In this document: positions 21,354 to 33,300 of the stretch, one piece after another
Position numbering within the stretch: position 1 is the first letter of the stretch
How the letters are laid out: each line of letters begins with the position of its first letter
From: Carposina sasakii
Lineage: Eukaryota > Arthropoda > Insecta > Lepidoptera > Carposinidae
Assembly (NCBI GenBank): GCA_014607495.2
Contig: CP053170.1
Location: 868,001-932,000 of the forward strand
Reading direction: 5' to 3'
DNA: 64,000 nucleotides
The notes under the pieces: model-generated
Seen by the model: only the letters and a program-made list of their open reading frames with translations
The model's database searches: none
What the model was told of the DNA's origin: nothing
Made by a program: the position numbers and the translations under genes

Positions 21354-21812
21354 ATCGCGTTTATTTCGCTAAAAATATTACGAGGTACATGGGTTAGTCT
21401 TTTAACATCTCAGTAGACAATATAGAGCGGGCCCTTTCAAAAGCATATAACCCAACCTCACTAACACAAAACCATAGAGTAAATAGAATGTCCATGACTG
21501 GTAAACTCCAGTCATATCGGCAACGATTGGTAGCGTTCGGATTCCTCTATTCGCCACTAGATGGTGATATGCGCTGGTAAAGATGCAACTCCACATTTTA
21601 GACAGGTGTTGCCAACACGGCCATGCTGCACGGTGTCTGTCTCAGGCACCACACGAGTCTAGATAAAATTCTGAAACATTAAATACCATTTTAATCAATC
21701 TTGCATTATTTATTTTATAATTCTTGTGGCACCTCCCGAGTAGGAAAGTTATTAGGTCTATATTATGATTCGCCAGACCTTGCAAGCCTTAGAAGCAAAA
21801 GTTCCGAAATGT
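21354..21812. other. Non-coding spacer
   Basis: No gene, LTR or repeat recognised. Confidence 0.3.
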
Positions 21813-22180
21813 CATTCGCACTTAAAGGGCATTACGCCAACACTTAAGCGACCAGATAGACCATATTTCTAATGGAATAACTAAGACCATCCGCACTTAA
21901 AGGATATTTCATCAACACTTAAGCGACCAGATTGATCATTTTCATAAAAGTAACTAGGACCGTCCGCACTTAAAGGACATTTCGTCAACACTTAAGAGAC
22001 CAGATTCGTCCTCCAATAAAATACCTAAATACAAACTAACTAAAGATCATCTGCGCTTAAAGGGCATTCTCACCAGCACTTAAGAGACCAGATTGATCTT
22101 ATTCTTGAATACTTTGAGGTAGGTACCATCTGCACTTAAAGAGCATTTCGCTAACACTTAAGAGATCAGATTAGACCTGT
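21813..22180. repeat. Array of five diverged units, conserved cores with variable spacers
   Basis: Units begin at 21813, 21888, 21961, 22048 and 22127 (spacing 75, 73, 87, 79). Each has GCACTTAAAGG-like and CACTTAAGNGACCAGATT-like blocks, about 45-50 bp conserved, followed by 20-40 bp that differ in sequence and length. All units share one orientation. It lies immediately downstream of the DDE-SWIM gene on the minus strand. Confidence 0.85.
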
Positions 22181-22423
22181 TCATAAAGGAGAATGGGCAC
22201 TTTTATATGGGTTGCGTCCCAACACTTGTAACAGATTGCGACAAGTATAAACTGGTTTACCGAGTCTCCATTACGATAAATAATCGAAGTTTTTATTATA
22301 ATTGTGTGCAAGGTAAAAGTTATTGAGGGGCAAAAGTCAAAGGATTTTTCTAATAAAACTGCCAAGTTATGTTTTTTTACATATTTATTACACAATACTA
22401 CATACATCAGTGGCTTACAATGA

Positions 22424-23415
22424 TTAATATTGGTTATTATCAATAATTATTTCATCCAAAAACGTTGCCGGTAACAAAATGCGCGGCTGGTGTCGTGCCC
22501 AACCAAGGTACCATATTATACTCATGATGTGAGCACAAGTGCCCACTGTTCGCTTTCCTGTCAAGCAGGAGCAATAATAATGCGCAATGGCTTCTCTCGC
22601 CGTTTGTGCTCTATTATTTGTTAAAATATACGAGTAGTAAACCCTACCCGATATATGACGGGATTTTATTCTCCCCCTTAAAAGAACACCATCTGAAATG
22701 TCTATGTTATATTGTGCAAGGTTTGGAATTGGTCCTGTGCATATTTCTATAGTGTACACACCATTTCTAATATGTTCACTTAAATATGATTGCGCAAGTT
22801 TAATTTGGTAAGTGCCTAAGAATATTAATAAAAGGTCTTCCTGTGTCAAAACTGGACACTGCAACTCGTTGTGTTCCGCAGTTATAGTTCGAAACGTAGC
22901 CCGCTGTCTATTTATATTATTCTCGATGACATAATTACTTAAGTGATTTGGTGTATGAATCCTTTGATTTAAAACGTCAATTATTTCTTGAGCTCTGGGA
23001 TGGTCTCTCAATGGCGCTCTAAAAGTATTTAATAACGCGTCTATGAACATATGTGTCATTCCTCTATTGAAATATTCTTCTCTGAATATTTTATAATCTC
23101 TCTTGATCCAGCCATTTATAACTTCTATAACTCACCTCACAATTGTTACCAACCTCGACTTGTTTGCGTCAACTGTTCTTAATTGGCTTTCACCTCTATC
23201 TTTTGTAGGGGGCATATGAGCTTGATAGCCCCAAGATTCTATAGTTGTTGTCGAGTCTCTAAAACCCCTGTCTAAGATAAATACGTCATTATTTTGTAGA
23301 ACATAATGCATGGGGTTTATTTCATTTTGAATATAATTATTCATGATTGTCGCGTCCGAAGTTGTGGCAGCATGTGGACCAGTTACTTCAACAATGTAAC
23401 CGTCCGTGCATGTTA
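22424..23415 (-). pseudogene. DDE-type transposase-like protein fused to a SWIM zinc finger, one internal stop
   Basis: From about 23415: CTDGYIVEVTGPHAATTSDA, VLQNNDVFILDRGFRDSTTT, then an in-frame TGA at about 23129-23131 where WVIEVINGWIKRDYKI would be expected, then MTHMFIDALLNTFRAPLRDH. The D...D...E pattern (TDGY, LDRGF, EVINGW) resembles DDE_Tnp_4-type nucleases. The C-terminus carries HYYCSCLTGKRTVGTCAHIM, a CxC...CxH SWIM finger. Everything before and after the single stop reads cleanly to the terminator at 22424. An earlier exon is expected upstream of 23415 but was not found. The superfamily is not certain. Confidence 0.6.
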
Positions 23416-24160
23416 TGCATTACTTATATACTAAAATACATGTCTAAGAAACATGCCTTTTTATAAAAAAAAATATGACATTAATATTTTTATATAACTT
23501 TTTTAGTTATAAGTATAAATGTATCTTATTAGTATGTAGGTAAAGCAAATGCATATTAGCAAAATCTATCTATCAGAGCTTATCAATAACATCTATCTAA
23601 ATAAGTCACACGGTACAAGTAACTTGAGTAAGGAGATGCGCTCACATTGCATTACATTGTTTACAGTAACCATGACCATATATGTAATGCAATCACATTC
23701 CTGTGTCACCTTTTGCATTTTTTCTATGCAGCTTATTTTTATAGAGTTATAGTATAAAAAATATTACAATAAAAAACTGATTAAGAAATTATACTATTTC
23801 TTAAACAAATTTAAAAAGTTTTGCAAAATAAAATGATAATCTAGTATGGGAAAAGAAAATGCTAAATTTCCATAAAAAATATATTGAAATATACTGAATT
23901 AAATTTTTCTAAACAAAGAAAAAATTATATGAACATACTTATTAAAATAATATATTTCTGCGTCACTACGAAAAATATATACTAGAATATCAAATAAAAT
24001 ATATTGACATTCTATAAAATAACTATCTACTACTTATGTAATATTAATATATGTACGTACATTGTACAAAAGTATTAAATATAAAAAAAAAACTTAATAA
24101 TTGTCGTAATACACTAAAAGGTATCTACTATTTTGTTATAGCCGAGTTTATGTCAACATC
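23416..24160. other. AT-rich spacer without recognised genes
   Basis: Low-complexity AT-rich sequence; the first exon of the DDE-SWIM gene should lie here but I could not identify it. Confidence 0.3.
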
Positions 24161-25329
24161 AAGGAAATTTAATATAAGTAATTAAATTATAAATTCTCAT
24201 TTTACAATACTGTAACACAATATAATACAAAGGTACATAAGGAACACCCAGTATTGATATTTTCCCTTGGACCTCAATAGATGGCGCCACTACATTAGAG
24301 ATAGAACGCGATATCCTTTCCATCTTTAGATTAATGACCTCAATGCCTGTAACTAATTTTGTTGTGAGCTTCTCAGTACCAAGCACGCTTTACGCTTTCA
24401 CCATTGTTGAGACGTATAAGTGTCGTGATACTAGAGATTTCGATATCCACTGCTGTTTTTAGGTACTTCCTGTCGTTGGGATATTTATGAGCAGCAAACG
24501 ATATCGTTCGGCTACTTTTGTGCCTGTATGTAATTAATGAACGTAATAAACTAGGCATGGGCTAATCATATCCGGGAAAGGATTGAACATGTAGTATATC
24601 ACTCCGACTAAGGATATATATCCTTTTAACATATCCAACTCCGCGTGCATATCCGGGAACGAAGAGATTTAAGTGAAGCGAGATATGACTGGGATTGGTT
24701 TGGTTAGGTTGTTGTAGTGTCCTTTTAACAGATCCAACTCCGCGTACATATCCGGGAATGAAGAGATTAAGCGAACCGAGATATAATTGGGATGATCTAT
24801 CCAAATAATAATTAGAATATTTTGATAGGCGTATTTTAAAATCACTAAATAGGTACACTAAAACTATTGTCCTAAAAATAATTCCAAATCCAAACAGCTT
24901 TTATTTACATTAAAAACAAAATACTTAAGATCAAATATAAAACGGAATGAATAGAAATTTTGAAAATTATAATTACGAAAACAAATATTTATACTAAACG
25001 GCATGCCTGTCGCTCGTGAGTATTCGTATATACTCGTGTAATGTCGTTACATTCGCGCTCATGCGTCTACTGCGATAGTACCGCGTGTTCCGGCGCATTC
25101 GCATTCCGTCTCGCTCACTTATTCTTATCTTCGGCATTATTCGGTAGGTCGGAGTGGGTCGGATATAGGATATGGTAACTTTCTTTAAAGTGAAGGAGTT
25201 GATTCATATCCACCTCTGGATATATATCCGAGGATATAGTTGTGTCCGGAGTTACCCATGTCTATAATAAACCCTTGCCATAATTTAAACTGGGCTGTTT
25301 CAACTTCACCTCCGTCCTCTGACGCTACA
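24161..25329 (+). repeat. Probable 5' LTR of Gypsy C, split by a hAT MITE
   Basis: Precedes the Gypsy C gag and ends near CGCTACA, followed by TGGCGCCCTACACGTGAGG, a plausible primer-binding site. AATAAACCC at 25266 fits a polyadenylation signal. The left end was not fixed. Minus-strand frames at 24160-24560 are probably antisense artefacts of the LTR. Confidence 0.4.
24552..25264. mobile_element. hAT-type MITE with 8-bp duplication TAATAAAC
   Basis: TAATAAAC lies at 24544-24551 and 25265-25272. Ends are TAGGCATGGGCTAA and the inverse of TAGACATGGGTAAC. The interior is non-coding. It has many ATATCC/GGATAT motifs near both ends and a tandem duplication of about 80-100 bp (units from 24618 and 24719, both with CATATCCGGGAA). 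Confidence 0.7.
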
Positions 25330-25343
25330 CTGGCGCCCTACAC

Positions 25344-26921
25344 GTGAGGCCAGGCATGCCTATCGACGTGACGTCATCGCGACCTGCTACGAACTACGCT
25401 ATACGTCAGCAGACCCGCACTACACATACATTGATGAGTGGAAGAGTATTTGATACGAAGCCTAAAACATTGACACCAAGATACATTACACGTTCTGGAA
25501 GAATTACTACAGTACCACTAACAACAAAGAAGATAGCTACAAAAATGATATCGCCGGAACAGTTCACACAGCTTTTGGATAAGATGCCAAGACCACCACC
25601 GCCAACCAAGGGTTCATTTATAAACTGTACTTACAGTTTTAATGGGGAGAAGAACGCTGAGATTGTAGAAGCATTTCTGTCCGCCATCAATATTTTTAAG
25701 CGTTCCGCTGACATCGGCGAGGTAACTGCGCTTAGCGAACTTCCCATCCTGCTAAAAGGCGAAGCTGGAGTATAGTGGCTGGGTGTCAAAAGCGACATGA
25801 CATCATGGTCAGAATTTGAGTCACGCCTACGTGAAAACTTCGCTCCCATTCGCGAACCATATTTGCTATACCATGACATTTTCCAAAAGAAGCAATCACC
25901 AGAGACATCTACTGAAGACTTCGTGCGCCGCAAGAGAATGTTATTTGTCCAGTTGCCCAGTCCAGGCCACGCAGAAGCCCAACAAATAGACATGATCTAC
26001 GGACTGCTTCGCCTCGATATCCGAGACAAGATACCGCGAGCAGTCATTCGGGATTTTAAGCAGCTATTAAATGCATCCCGAGCAGTCGAACATGTGCTCA
26101 CTGAAAAGCACGGAGCAGTACAACTTAAATCTGATGACAGCAAAATGGATACTCGTTCGACTCCAATTCGTAGGGGTCGATGCAGATACTGTAAGAACTA
26201 TGGCCACACAACTGAGAATTGTAAGAAGTTGTCATCACGACGAGAGAGTTCAGTCGCAGCTAAGCCTGATGGGGTAGAAGCAGTTACCCAATTCCCAGCA
26301 CCATCTACACCGCGATTTAAGTGTTATGCTTGCGGTACTCCTGGGGTAGTGAGGAGCAACTGCCCAACTTGTCATGCCACCAAAACGCATAAACCTCAAC
26401 CAGAGCTTGGGTTTTGCTCGGTATCTACGACAACTGATGCCAGAGATCGTCCTGTTGTCTACGTCGAGATTGGTGGTATAGGCGGCTCAGGATATTTGGA
26501 TACCTGTGCCAAATCTAGCATTGCATCCTACACCTTATACTGTCAACTGCGGAAGAAAGGATATGTCTTCAAGCAGTTAGGAGTCGGTATAACGTTGGCC
26601 GATGGAATTCGGAAGAAGCAAAACGTACTTGTGACTCAGGCTCCTGTGTCGCTCCATACGCACACCGTGCTCACAACGTTTCTTGTATTCCCAGAATCAC
26701 TTCACAACCTCACACTCCTCGGTGTCGGATTTATACAAGATGTCCATATCGTCCTTAACTTACCTCAGGCCATATGGCACTTTATAGAAGAGCCCTCTGA
26801 AAAATTCGAGCTATACGAAGAGAGTTTCGTTTTTGGTGGTGTGAACCTTGACACTACGAGTATCATGCCCGATGAAGTTTCGCTCTCACCATCATTGCCC
26901 GAGGAAAGCCAAACGAAATGA
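25344..26921 (+). pseudogene. Gypsy C gag-protease
   Basis: Frame 25344-25775 has NCTYSFNGEKNAEIVEAFLS and ends at a TAG (GEAGV*WLGVKSDM) that probably replaces a Trp codon. The frame then continues through SWSEFESRLRENFAPI to a nucleocapsid with CRYCKNYGHTTENC (intact CCHC) and CYACGTPGVVRSNC (His replaced by Val). The protease reads GSGYLDTCAKSSIASY: the expected DTG is DTC, so it would be inactive. The frame ends at 26921, where a LINE-like tail is inserted. Gypsy C is clearly distinct from Gypsy A and B. Confidence 0.75.
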
Positions 26922-27190
26922 AATGAAATGATATTTATTTGCATTAAATGTGGTACATTTGGTAAAGGTGTTGGTTAAAATGTCACAATACAGGTCTCAC
27001 ACATTTAGTCGTCTCCGACATGCAACATAGGTAGTAGGTACATATTACAGCTGCTTAAAATAATGGCTACACACAAATTGTATTAAATTCAGCTTACTTG
27101 CCATGTCATGCTATTTATTGTCACCTTATCAAATAATTATATAAAATTACACAAATTTTTACCTATTCATACAGTTTATAAACATTATCT
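26918..27190 (-). mobile_element. LINE 3' end insertion with (ATTTC)n tail
   Basis: On the minus strand it ends AAATATCATTTCATTTCATT, a tail seen on lepidopteran non-LTR elements. It separates the gag-protease frame from the next Gypsy C coding piece. The upper boundary (about 27190) is approximate. Confidence 0.5.
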
Positions 27191-27353
27191 GTCGCTTTCA
27201 CGTCCATATGGTCCATTGATTAGACTGGATCTTTCGTCGCCCCCTAAGAAAAGGGCCAATGTCCCATTCTCTGCGAACTACTCGCCCATAATGGATGCAC
27301 TTTATGAAGATGCCAAAATGAGTCTCCAGAATTATGATGAAGAGAGTTGTGAC
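27191..27353 (+). pseudogene. Gypsy C coding piece between LINE tail and hAT insertion
   Basis: Reads LSRPYGPLIRLDLSSPPKKR and ANYSPIMDALYEDAKMSLQN up to EESCD. It ends in GTTGTGAC, the left target duplication of the hAT element; Gypsy C resumes at 43261. Confidence 0.6.
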
Positions 27354-28080
27354 TAGGGTTCATTCCCGGGAATTCTCGAGCCGAGAATTCCCGGCAAATC
27401 GTTGGGCTTTGTTCCCGGGAAATTAAGGTCGAGAAAACTCGAGAACTCGAGAAATCATGTGCCTATATAGAAATTAAATCGCCGTTTGTTGTGTTGCGTG
27501 GCGACACTGGCGACGCGGGCCAAAGCGCAGCGGCACCCTTTGATCTCGCTGCAAGCGCTCTGCGGCGTCGTTTTTACACGTTCATTCGTGTTTCGACTCT
27601 AGCCAAGTATAGTTTACGTAGTGAGTGTTTCACAGATTACGTGATAAATTAAAATCAAACAGGTAAAAAAGGTCTTTTCACTTTTATTGACACATCATGG
27701 CTTTATTATTCATATTATTTTTATCAAAAATATAATCTAAATATGATCTTAAATTTTACTAGGTACGAGTACCTATCTGTTCGTTTCTATTATTTTTTAG
27801 TCAAACTTTAATACATAAAATAACTAACGATACATTAATTATACTACTTAGTCTAATTATATTAACTATTTTTGTAAAATAACAACACACAAGCTTAGTT
27901 TTTAATTATTCTGATATGTTTTTCTTATGTAAGTAATTTGAAATTAATTAATGTGTCATTTTAAATTTCCGAGACGAATATTGCCAGTTGTGTTGTGTGT
28001 GTATCACATATTACTCCAAGGGCTTATTCCTAATTTGAATTGCGTTTGTTATAGATTTTACCGAAACATCACTATAACGA

Positions 28081-28549
28081 TGGAAGCATCAAAAGTATGG
28101 AAACATAAAAAAAAAAATAAGGAATCTGCAAATGCGCAATGCCTAAAGTGCCCAAAAACCATTGCTTGCAAAGGTTCAAATACTAGCGGGTTGGTGAGAC
28201 ATTGAGCACATGTGCATAAAATCAATGTTACTAAATGCGGGACCCAAGAAGAATTCGAATCTGTAGCTACAAGTTTAGGTGTAAGTGCACCGAAAAAAAG
28301 CAGGCCTGGGTATGAAAGTATGCAGCAACAGAAACTAAACTTCAAAACTCCACCGATACAATCATTGGGTGAAATATTGGCGAGGCTTGCTGCAAAAGAC
28401 GGCTTCACCATAAATGGAATCACAAAAGGTGAATTCATTCGTGATTCACTTTCTGCTAAAGGATATAAACTGCCCATGTGTGTTAATGATGTTATGAATC
28501 TGATACTAAAATACTATGAGGATAAGGAAAAAGAAATTATAAGACACAG
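28081..28549 (+). pseudogene. hAT transposase, N-terminal part with BED finger
   Basis: MEASKVWKHKKKNKESANAQ, CLKCPKTIACKG, SGLVRH, then an in-frame TGA at 28203-28205 and HVHKINVTKCGTQEEF. This completes a BED finger (C-x2-C...H-x4-H) except for the stop codon. A linker with KKSRPGYESMQQQKLNF and the start of the transposase domain (FTINGITKGEFIRDSL, LPMCVNDVMNLILKYY) follow. The frame is cut by Gypsy A and continues at 41858. Confidence 0.75.
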
Positions 28550-28553
28550 CTGA

Positions 28554-29852
28554 CCGGTCGCTCGGCGCCGCCGGGGTAGCGGTGCGCCAGCACGGCCCCA
28601 AGCCCGTACGCGCTGCTGTCCACCGCCAGCACGAGCGGCCGCCCCTCTTCATAGTGAGCCAGCACACGTTCGCTCAACAGCGCTTGTTTCGCTTCACTAA
28701 AAGCGCTCTCACACTTCAAATCCCATTTCCAGTCCACATCTTTCTTTAAAAGTTCATACAGAGGATGCAACAAAGTACTCAAATTTTGTATAAATTTCGC
28801 ATAATAGTTTAACATGCCTAAAAAGCTTTTAAGTTGTGTTACATTTTCCGGTCTTGGGGCACTGGAAATGGCCTCGAGTTTTGATGGGTCTGGCCTTAGA
28901 CCGTCCTTATCTATAATAAATCCTAGATATTTAACGCTATTCTGTAAGAACGAACATTTACTTAATTTTAAAGTTAGGCCCATATTACGTAACCTATCAA
29001 GTACTGCTCTCAGATTGCCCATATGTTCTTTTGTGTTTCGTCCCGTGACGCACAAATCGTCCAAGAAAACCACGGTACCTGGAACCCCTCTCAAGGTTTC
29101 CTCCATGATTTTCTGGAACTTTTCTGGAATGCACGAGAGACCGTAGGGTGTGCGCCGGTATGCGAACGTCCCTATGTGAGTGGTTATCGCGGTACACTTC
29201 TGGGAGTCCTCAGTTAACAGACATTGTTCATATGCATGTTTTAAATCTAATTTACTATATTTCTCCCCCCCACTTAGGTTAGCGAATAACTCGTCAATGC
29301 GAGGCAAGGGATAGTAATCCCGTTTTAACTTAGGATTTATTGTGATCTTATAATCCCCACATATACGGACGTCGCCGTTCTCCTTAACGACAGGTACAAT
29401 CGAGGTCCCATAGTCCGAATGATCTACACTATATATAGACCCATCCCCCTCTAGACGTGCAAGTTCCCGTTCGACTCGACCCTTCAATGCAATTGGTACG
29501 GGCCGCGCGCGTACATACACTGGTGACTCATCTGAGAGCTGTAGTCGAATGGTTTTTTTACAAGTACCTAATTTTTCAGAAAATACCTCAGGATATTCAA
29601 CACAAAGCTGGCTCACAAATTGGCTCTCAGTGATTTCATGTAGGTTAATCTGTGTTACCTTCATTGCTTTTATCCAGTCACGCCCTATTAAAGGACGACC
29701 ACCTTGCTTGATAACATAAAGTGATAAGTCATTGACCTTTACCTTTGATAGAATAACATCTACGGTTATAAAACCCAGAGATTCTATCGGTGAACCAGAG
29801 TAACTACGTAGTAATAAGTTATCTGAATGCAACTTTTTATGAAAAAAACTAC
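28554..29852 (-). pseudogene. Gypsy A: linker, reverse transcriptase and partial RNase H
   Basis: Begins where piggyBac-2 ends (SSFFHKKLHSDNLLLRSYSG). GRPLIGRDWIKAMKV is the protease-RT linker. RT motifs: GSIYSVDHSDYGTSIVPVVK, VRICGDYKITINPKLKRDYY, YSKLDLKHAYEQC, YGLSCIPEKFQKIM, VVFLDDLCVTGR (catalytic LDD). RNase H starts LVLAVDSSAYGLGAVLAHRY and is cut after GGAERPVS, where hAT sequence begins. No stop within the piece, so Gypsy A was not very decayed when truncated. Confidence 0.85.
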
Positions 29853-30017
29853 TTATCCTCGTGGCGCCCAGAGATATTTTGGCTCTTCCTTGACTATGGC
29901 CCGACTGTTCTTCTCATAGGACATAATTGTTATAGTCATATCAGCTCAAGGTTTTGAGTTGAAAATTGTATGTGTTAGAGTTATTGGTTTAAATTGAAAC
30001 TTTTAGGGTATAGTTAT

Positions 30018-30167
30018 TGTAATATCGTTAGCCGGTATCGATAAATAAGACACAGCGTACTCGTTTAGTTTCTATATTAGAATGACACACACAAGTAGCA
30101 ACATTAAAACTATCATACCTTCAACCTATACATTATTAATATATTATGAAGTACCCACTATACTACA
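30018..30167 (-). repeat. Gypsy B 3' LTR
   Basis: Begins TGTAGTATAG and ends ATATTACA on the minus strand; preceded by the polypurine tract at 30168-30179. Confidence 0.9.
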
Positions 30168-30302
30168 GTCCCTCCCCTTAAACTGCTGAAAATACACATT
30201 TATATATTTAAAGTATGTAACAATTTGAAATAAGACCAGTACAAAGATTACACAATAGCCGACAATCAATTGACACAGTTAATTGCCTTTTAACTTCTTA
30301 AT

Positions 30303-33300
30303 TTAAAACTTATATCTAGGTGGTTTTTCTAATCTACACTTCCTGATCGGCCGGGACTGGGGCGGGGTGGCATAACATTCATCCGATGCGGGGGTGGGAG
30401 GGGAATTCATTTCCGTATCTATAACAGGTTCGCCCTCACTGGACATGGGTAGCGCTAGCGCATCTGTACTCGATTCGTCATTATCTGAAGTAGGTGGTGG
30501 TACCTCCGTTGGTACCGGTAACACTAACTCGGGCGTTGCATCCGCAGCCGATGAAGGAGTAACCAAGGAACTACGTACCGACCTACGCCTTAACTGGTCG
30601 ACATGCCTATGCGAGTCCCTACCTACCGCGTCTGTTATCTGGTAATCTGTAGTACCTAGTCGGTCTATCACTTTACCGGGCAACCACTTTGAAGAACCCT
30701 GATACTGACGCACCCACACATCTTCACCAGGTGTAAAAGCTCGGTCTCCGCCTTTACTAACGTATTTTTTACCAGCTTGACCTTGTTTTACCTTTTCCTC
30801 CCTATTTGGCCTGAGTAAGTCAAGTTTAGTACGTAGACTCCTACCTAACATAAGTGCCGCCGGGCTTTCTTTGGTAGTGCAATGCTCTGTATTTCTATAA
30901 TGCAATAAATATTTATTTAAAAATGAATGTATATCTGCCTTTTGTCTAATTGCCTTCCGAATCGCTTTCTTAATAGTTCGTACTGCATTTTCGGCGGCCC
31001 CGTTTGAGGCCGGGTGATACGGTGCCGAAAATAAGTGTTCAATACCATTGTTCTTAACAAAATTTAAAAACTCTTTTCCCGAAAATGGGGGACCGTTATC
31101 TGTTACTAATTGTTTCGGTAGGCCCCACCTCGCAAATACTTCCTCTAATTTCGAAATAGTATATTTAGCTGCTGTACTAGGAACGGGATAAACCTCTATC
31201 CATTTTGTTCTAGCATCAATTATAATTAAATATAATTTATCTTGAAAAGGTCCCAAAAAATCTAAATGAATTCTGGACCAAGGCTTGGCCGGCCATGGCC
31301 ACGGCGCGGGCGCGTGCCGTCGCGGCGCGTCCGCCTCCGCCGCGCACACCGCGCAGGCCGCGCACAGCGCCTCCACGGCCTCGTCGAGGCCGGGCCACCA
31401 TACGTAGCTCCTGGCCATAGCCTTTGTCTTACTCATGCCCATGTGTGCCTCGTGTAGCTCCCTCAAGACTCGATCCCTACACCGCTCGGGTATGATCACG
31501 CGATAGCCCCACATGACACAACCTAGCTCTTCGTATAATTCCTTTTTTCGATTAAAATACGGTTGTAACTCTCTAATCTCATTATTTTCGGGCCACCCTT
31601 CCCTAATGTATAATAAAACTCTGCTTAAAAATGGGTCATGTGAAGTTTGTTGTTTTATAACGTTATAATCTAATAATAATTCCTCCTGCGCAAAATGTAA
31701 ATATGTTTGTTCGGGCGGGTCTAGCGATGATTCATTAGTACCTGTACTACGCACACTATTAGGCGTATCTATAGGCAACCGAGATAAGCCGTCCGCTCCG
31801 TTCTGTTTCGTATGGACGTATTCAATATCGTAAGTATATGCAGACATAATAATTGCCCAACGTTGCATACGACTAGCAGCCATGGCCGGTATTCCTTGTT
31901 TGGGTCCAAAAATACTAACGAGTGGCCTATGATCTGTTTTAAGTGTGAACCGTCTACCATATAAGTATTGATGAAGCTTTTGTAAACAATACACGATCGC
32001 CAGCGCCTCTCTATCAATTTGTGAATAATGTTTTTCCGCGTCCGAAAGTGCCCGCGACACATACACCACGGGTCGCTCCGCGCCGCGCTCGCCCGCCGGT
32101 GTCGGCTGCGTCAGCACCCCGCCAATGCCTTTAGCACTGGCGTCGCAGGTCAGCGTTAGGGGTGCGTCAGGGTCATAATGTGCCAGTACCTCCGCACTTG
32201 TTAAAATATTCTTAATATTTACAAACGCGTCCTCACATTTCCTTGTCCAATTCCACGGCGCACCCTTTTTTAGTAATTTATAAAGGGGATACAAAACAGT
32301 ACTAATCGATTTAACAAATTTCGCATAGAAATTTACTAACCCTAAAAATGATCTCAGTTGAGAAACATCCGTGGGCCGTGGAATTTTCGTGATAGCAGAT
32401 ACTTTATCCTTATCAACTTGAACGCCTTGACTAGAAATAATATAACCTAAATATTTAACTTGATCCACTAAAAATGAACATTTACTTTTCTTTAGTTTCA
32501 TTCCATGGTCTTGTAATCTTTTAAAAACTTGTTCCAAAATAGCTAAATGTTCTGATATACCCCCTTTTGTACCTATAATTATATCATCTAAAAATATTTC
32601 TATTCCCGGAATACCATCGAGGAGTTTGCACATAATTCTTTGGAAAATACCTGGACTCGAGGATAGTCCAAAAACTAACCGATTATACTTAAATAAACCT
32701 TTGTGTGTATTAATTACTGTAAGGTCTTTAGAGCTATCTAGTTCGATCTGATTATACGCCTGGGATAAATCAATTTTCGAAAATATCTGCGATCCGTTAA
32801 GCCTCACTAACAATTCCTCTATTTTTGGTAAGGGATATCTGTCGACCAGTAAGACAGGGTTCAAGGTTACTTTGTAATCTGCACAGATACGTAGTCCTCC
32901 ATCCGCTTTACGTACCGGTACCAGCGGCGTCGCCCAGTCCGAGCTGTCGACTGGCTCGATGATACCGTCCCGCAGCATAGCGTCCAGCTCGGCGTCCACC
33001 TGAGCCCTGAGCGCATAGGGCAGCGGCCGTGCGCGACAGAACACCGGCGTCGCCCCCTCCCGCACCCGCAGGACCGCCTTGCCGCCCGTGAACCGACCCA
33101 GTCCACCGCTAAACAATTGTTTATATCTGTTGATCAAAATATTTAACTCTTTATTATTCACATTATTATCCGACACAATTTTATTCAAAGCGCTATTGAA
33201 AGATGGAATTTTTATTCCTAACTCAGATAGCCACTGTCTCCCCAATAAGGAAGTTGTTCCCTTATCGATTACAAACAACTCTAAAATTTTTGATACATTT

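Noticed and set aside
21813..22180. CRISPR-like array
   Set aside because: Repeats are diverged, spacers unequal, no cas genes, and the context is eukaryotic.
24160..24858. Minus-strand small proteins in the Gypsy C LTR and hAT MITE
   Set aside because: Overlapping short frames without domains inside repeats; treated as chance.
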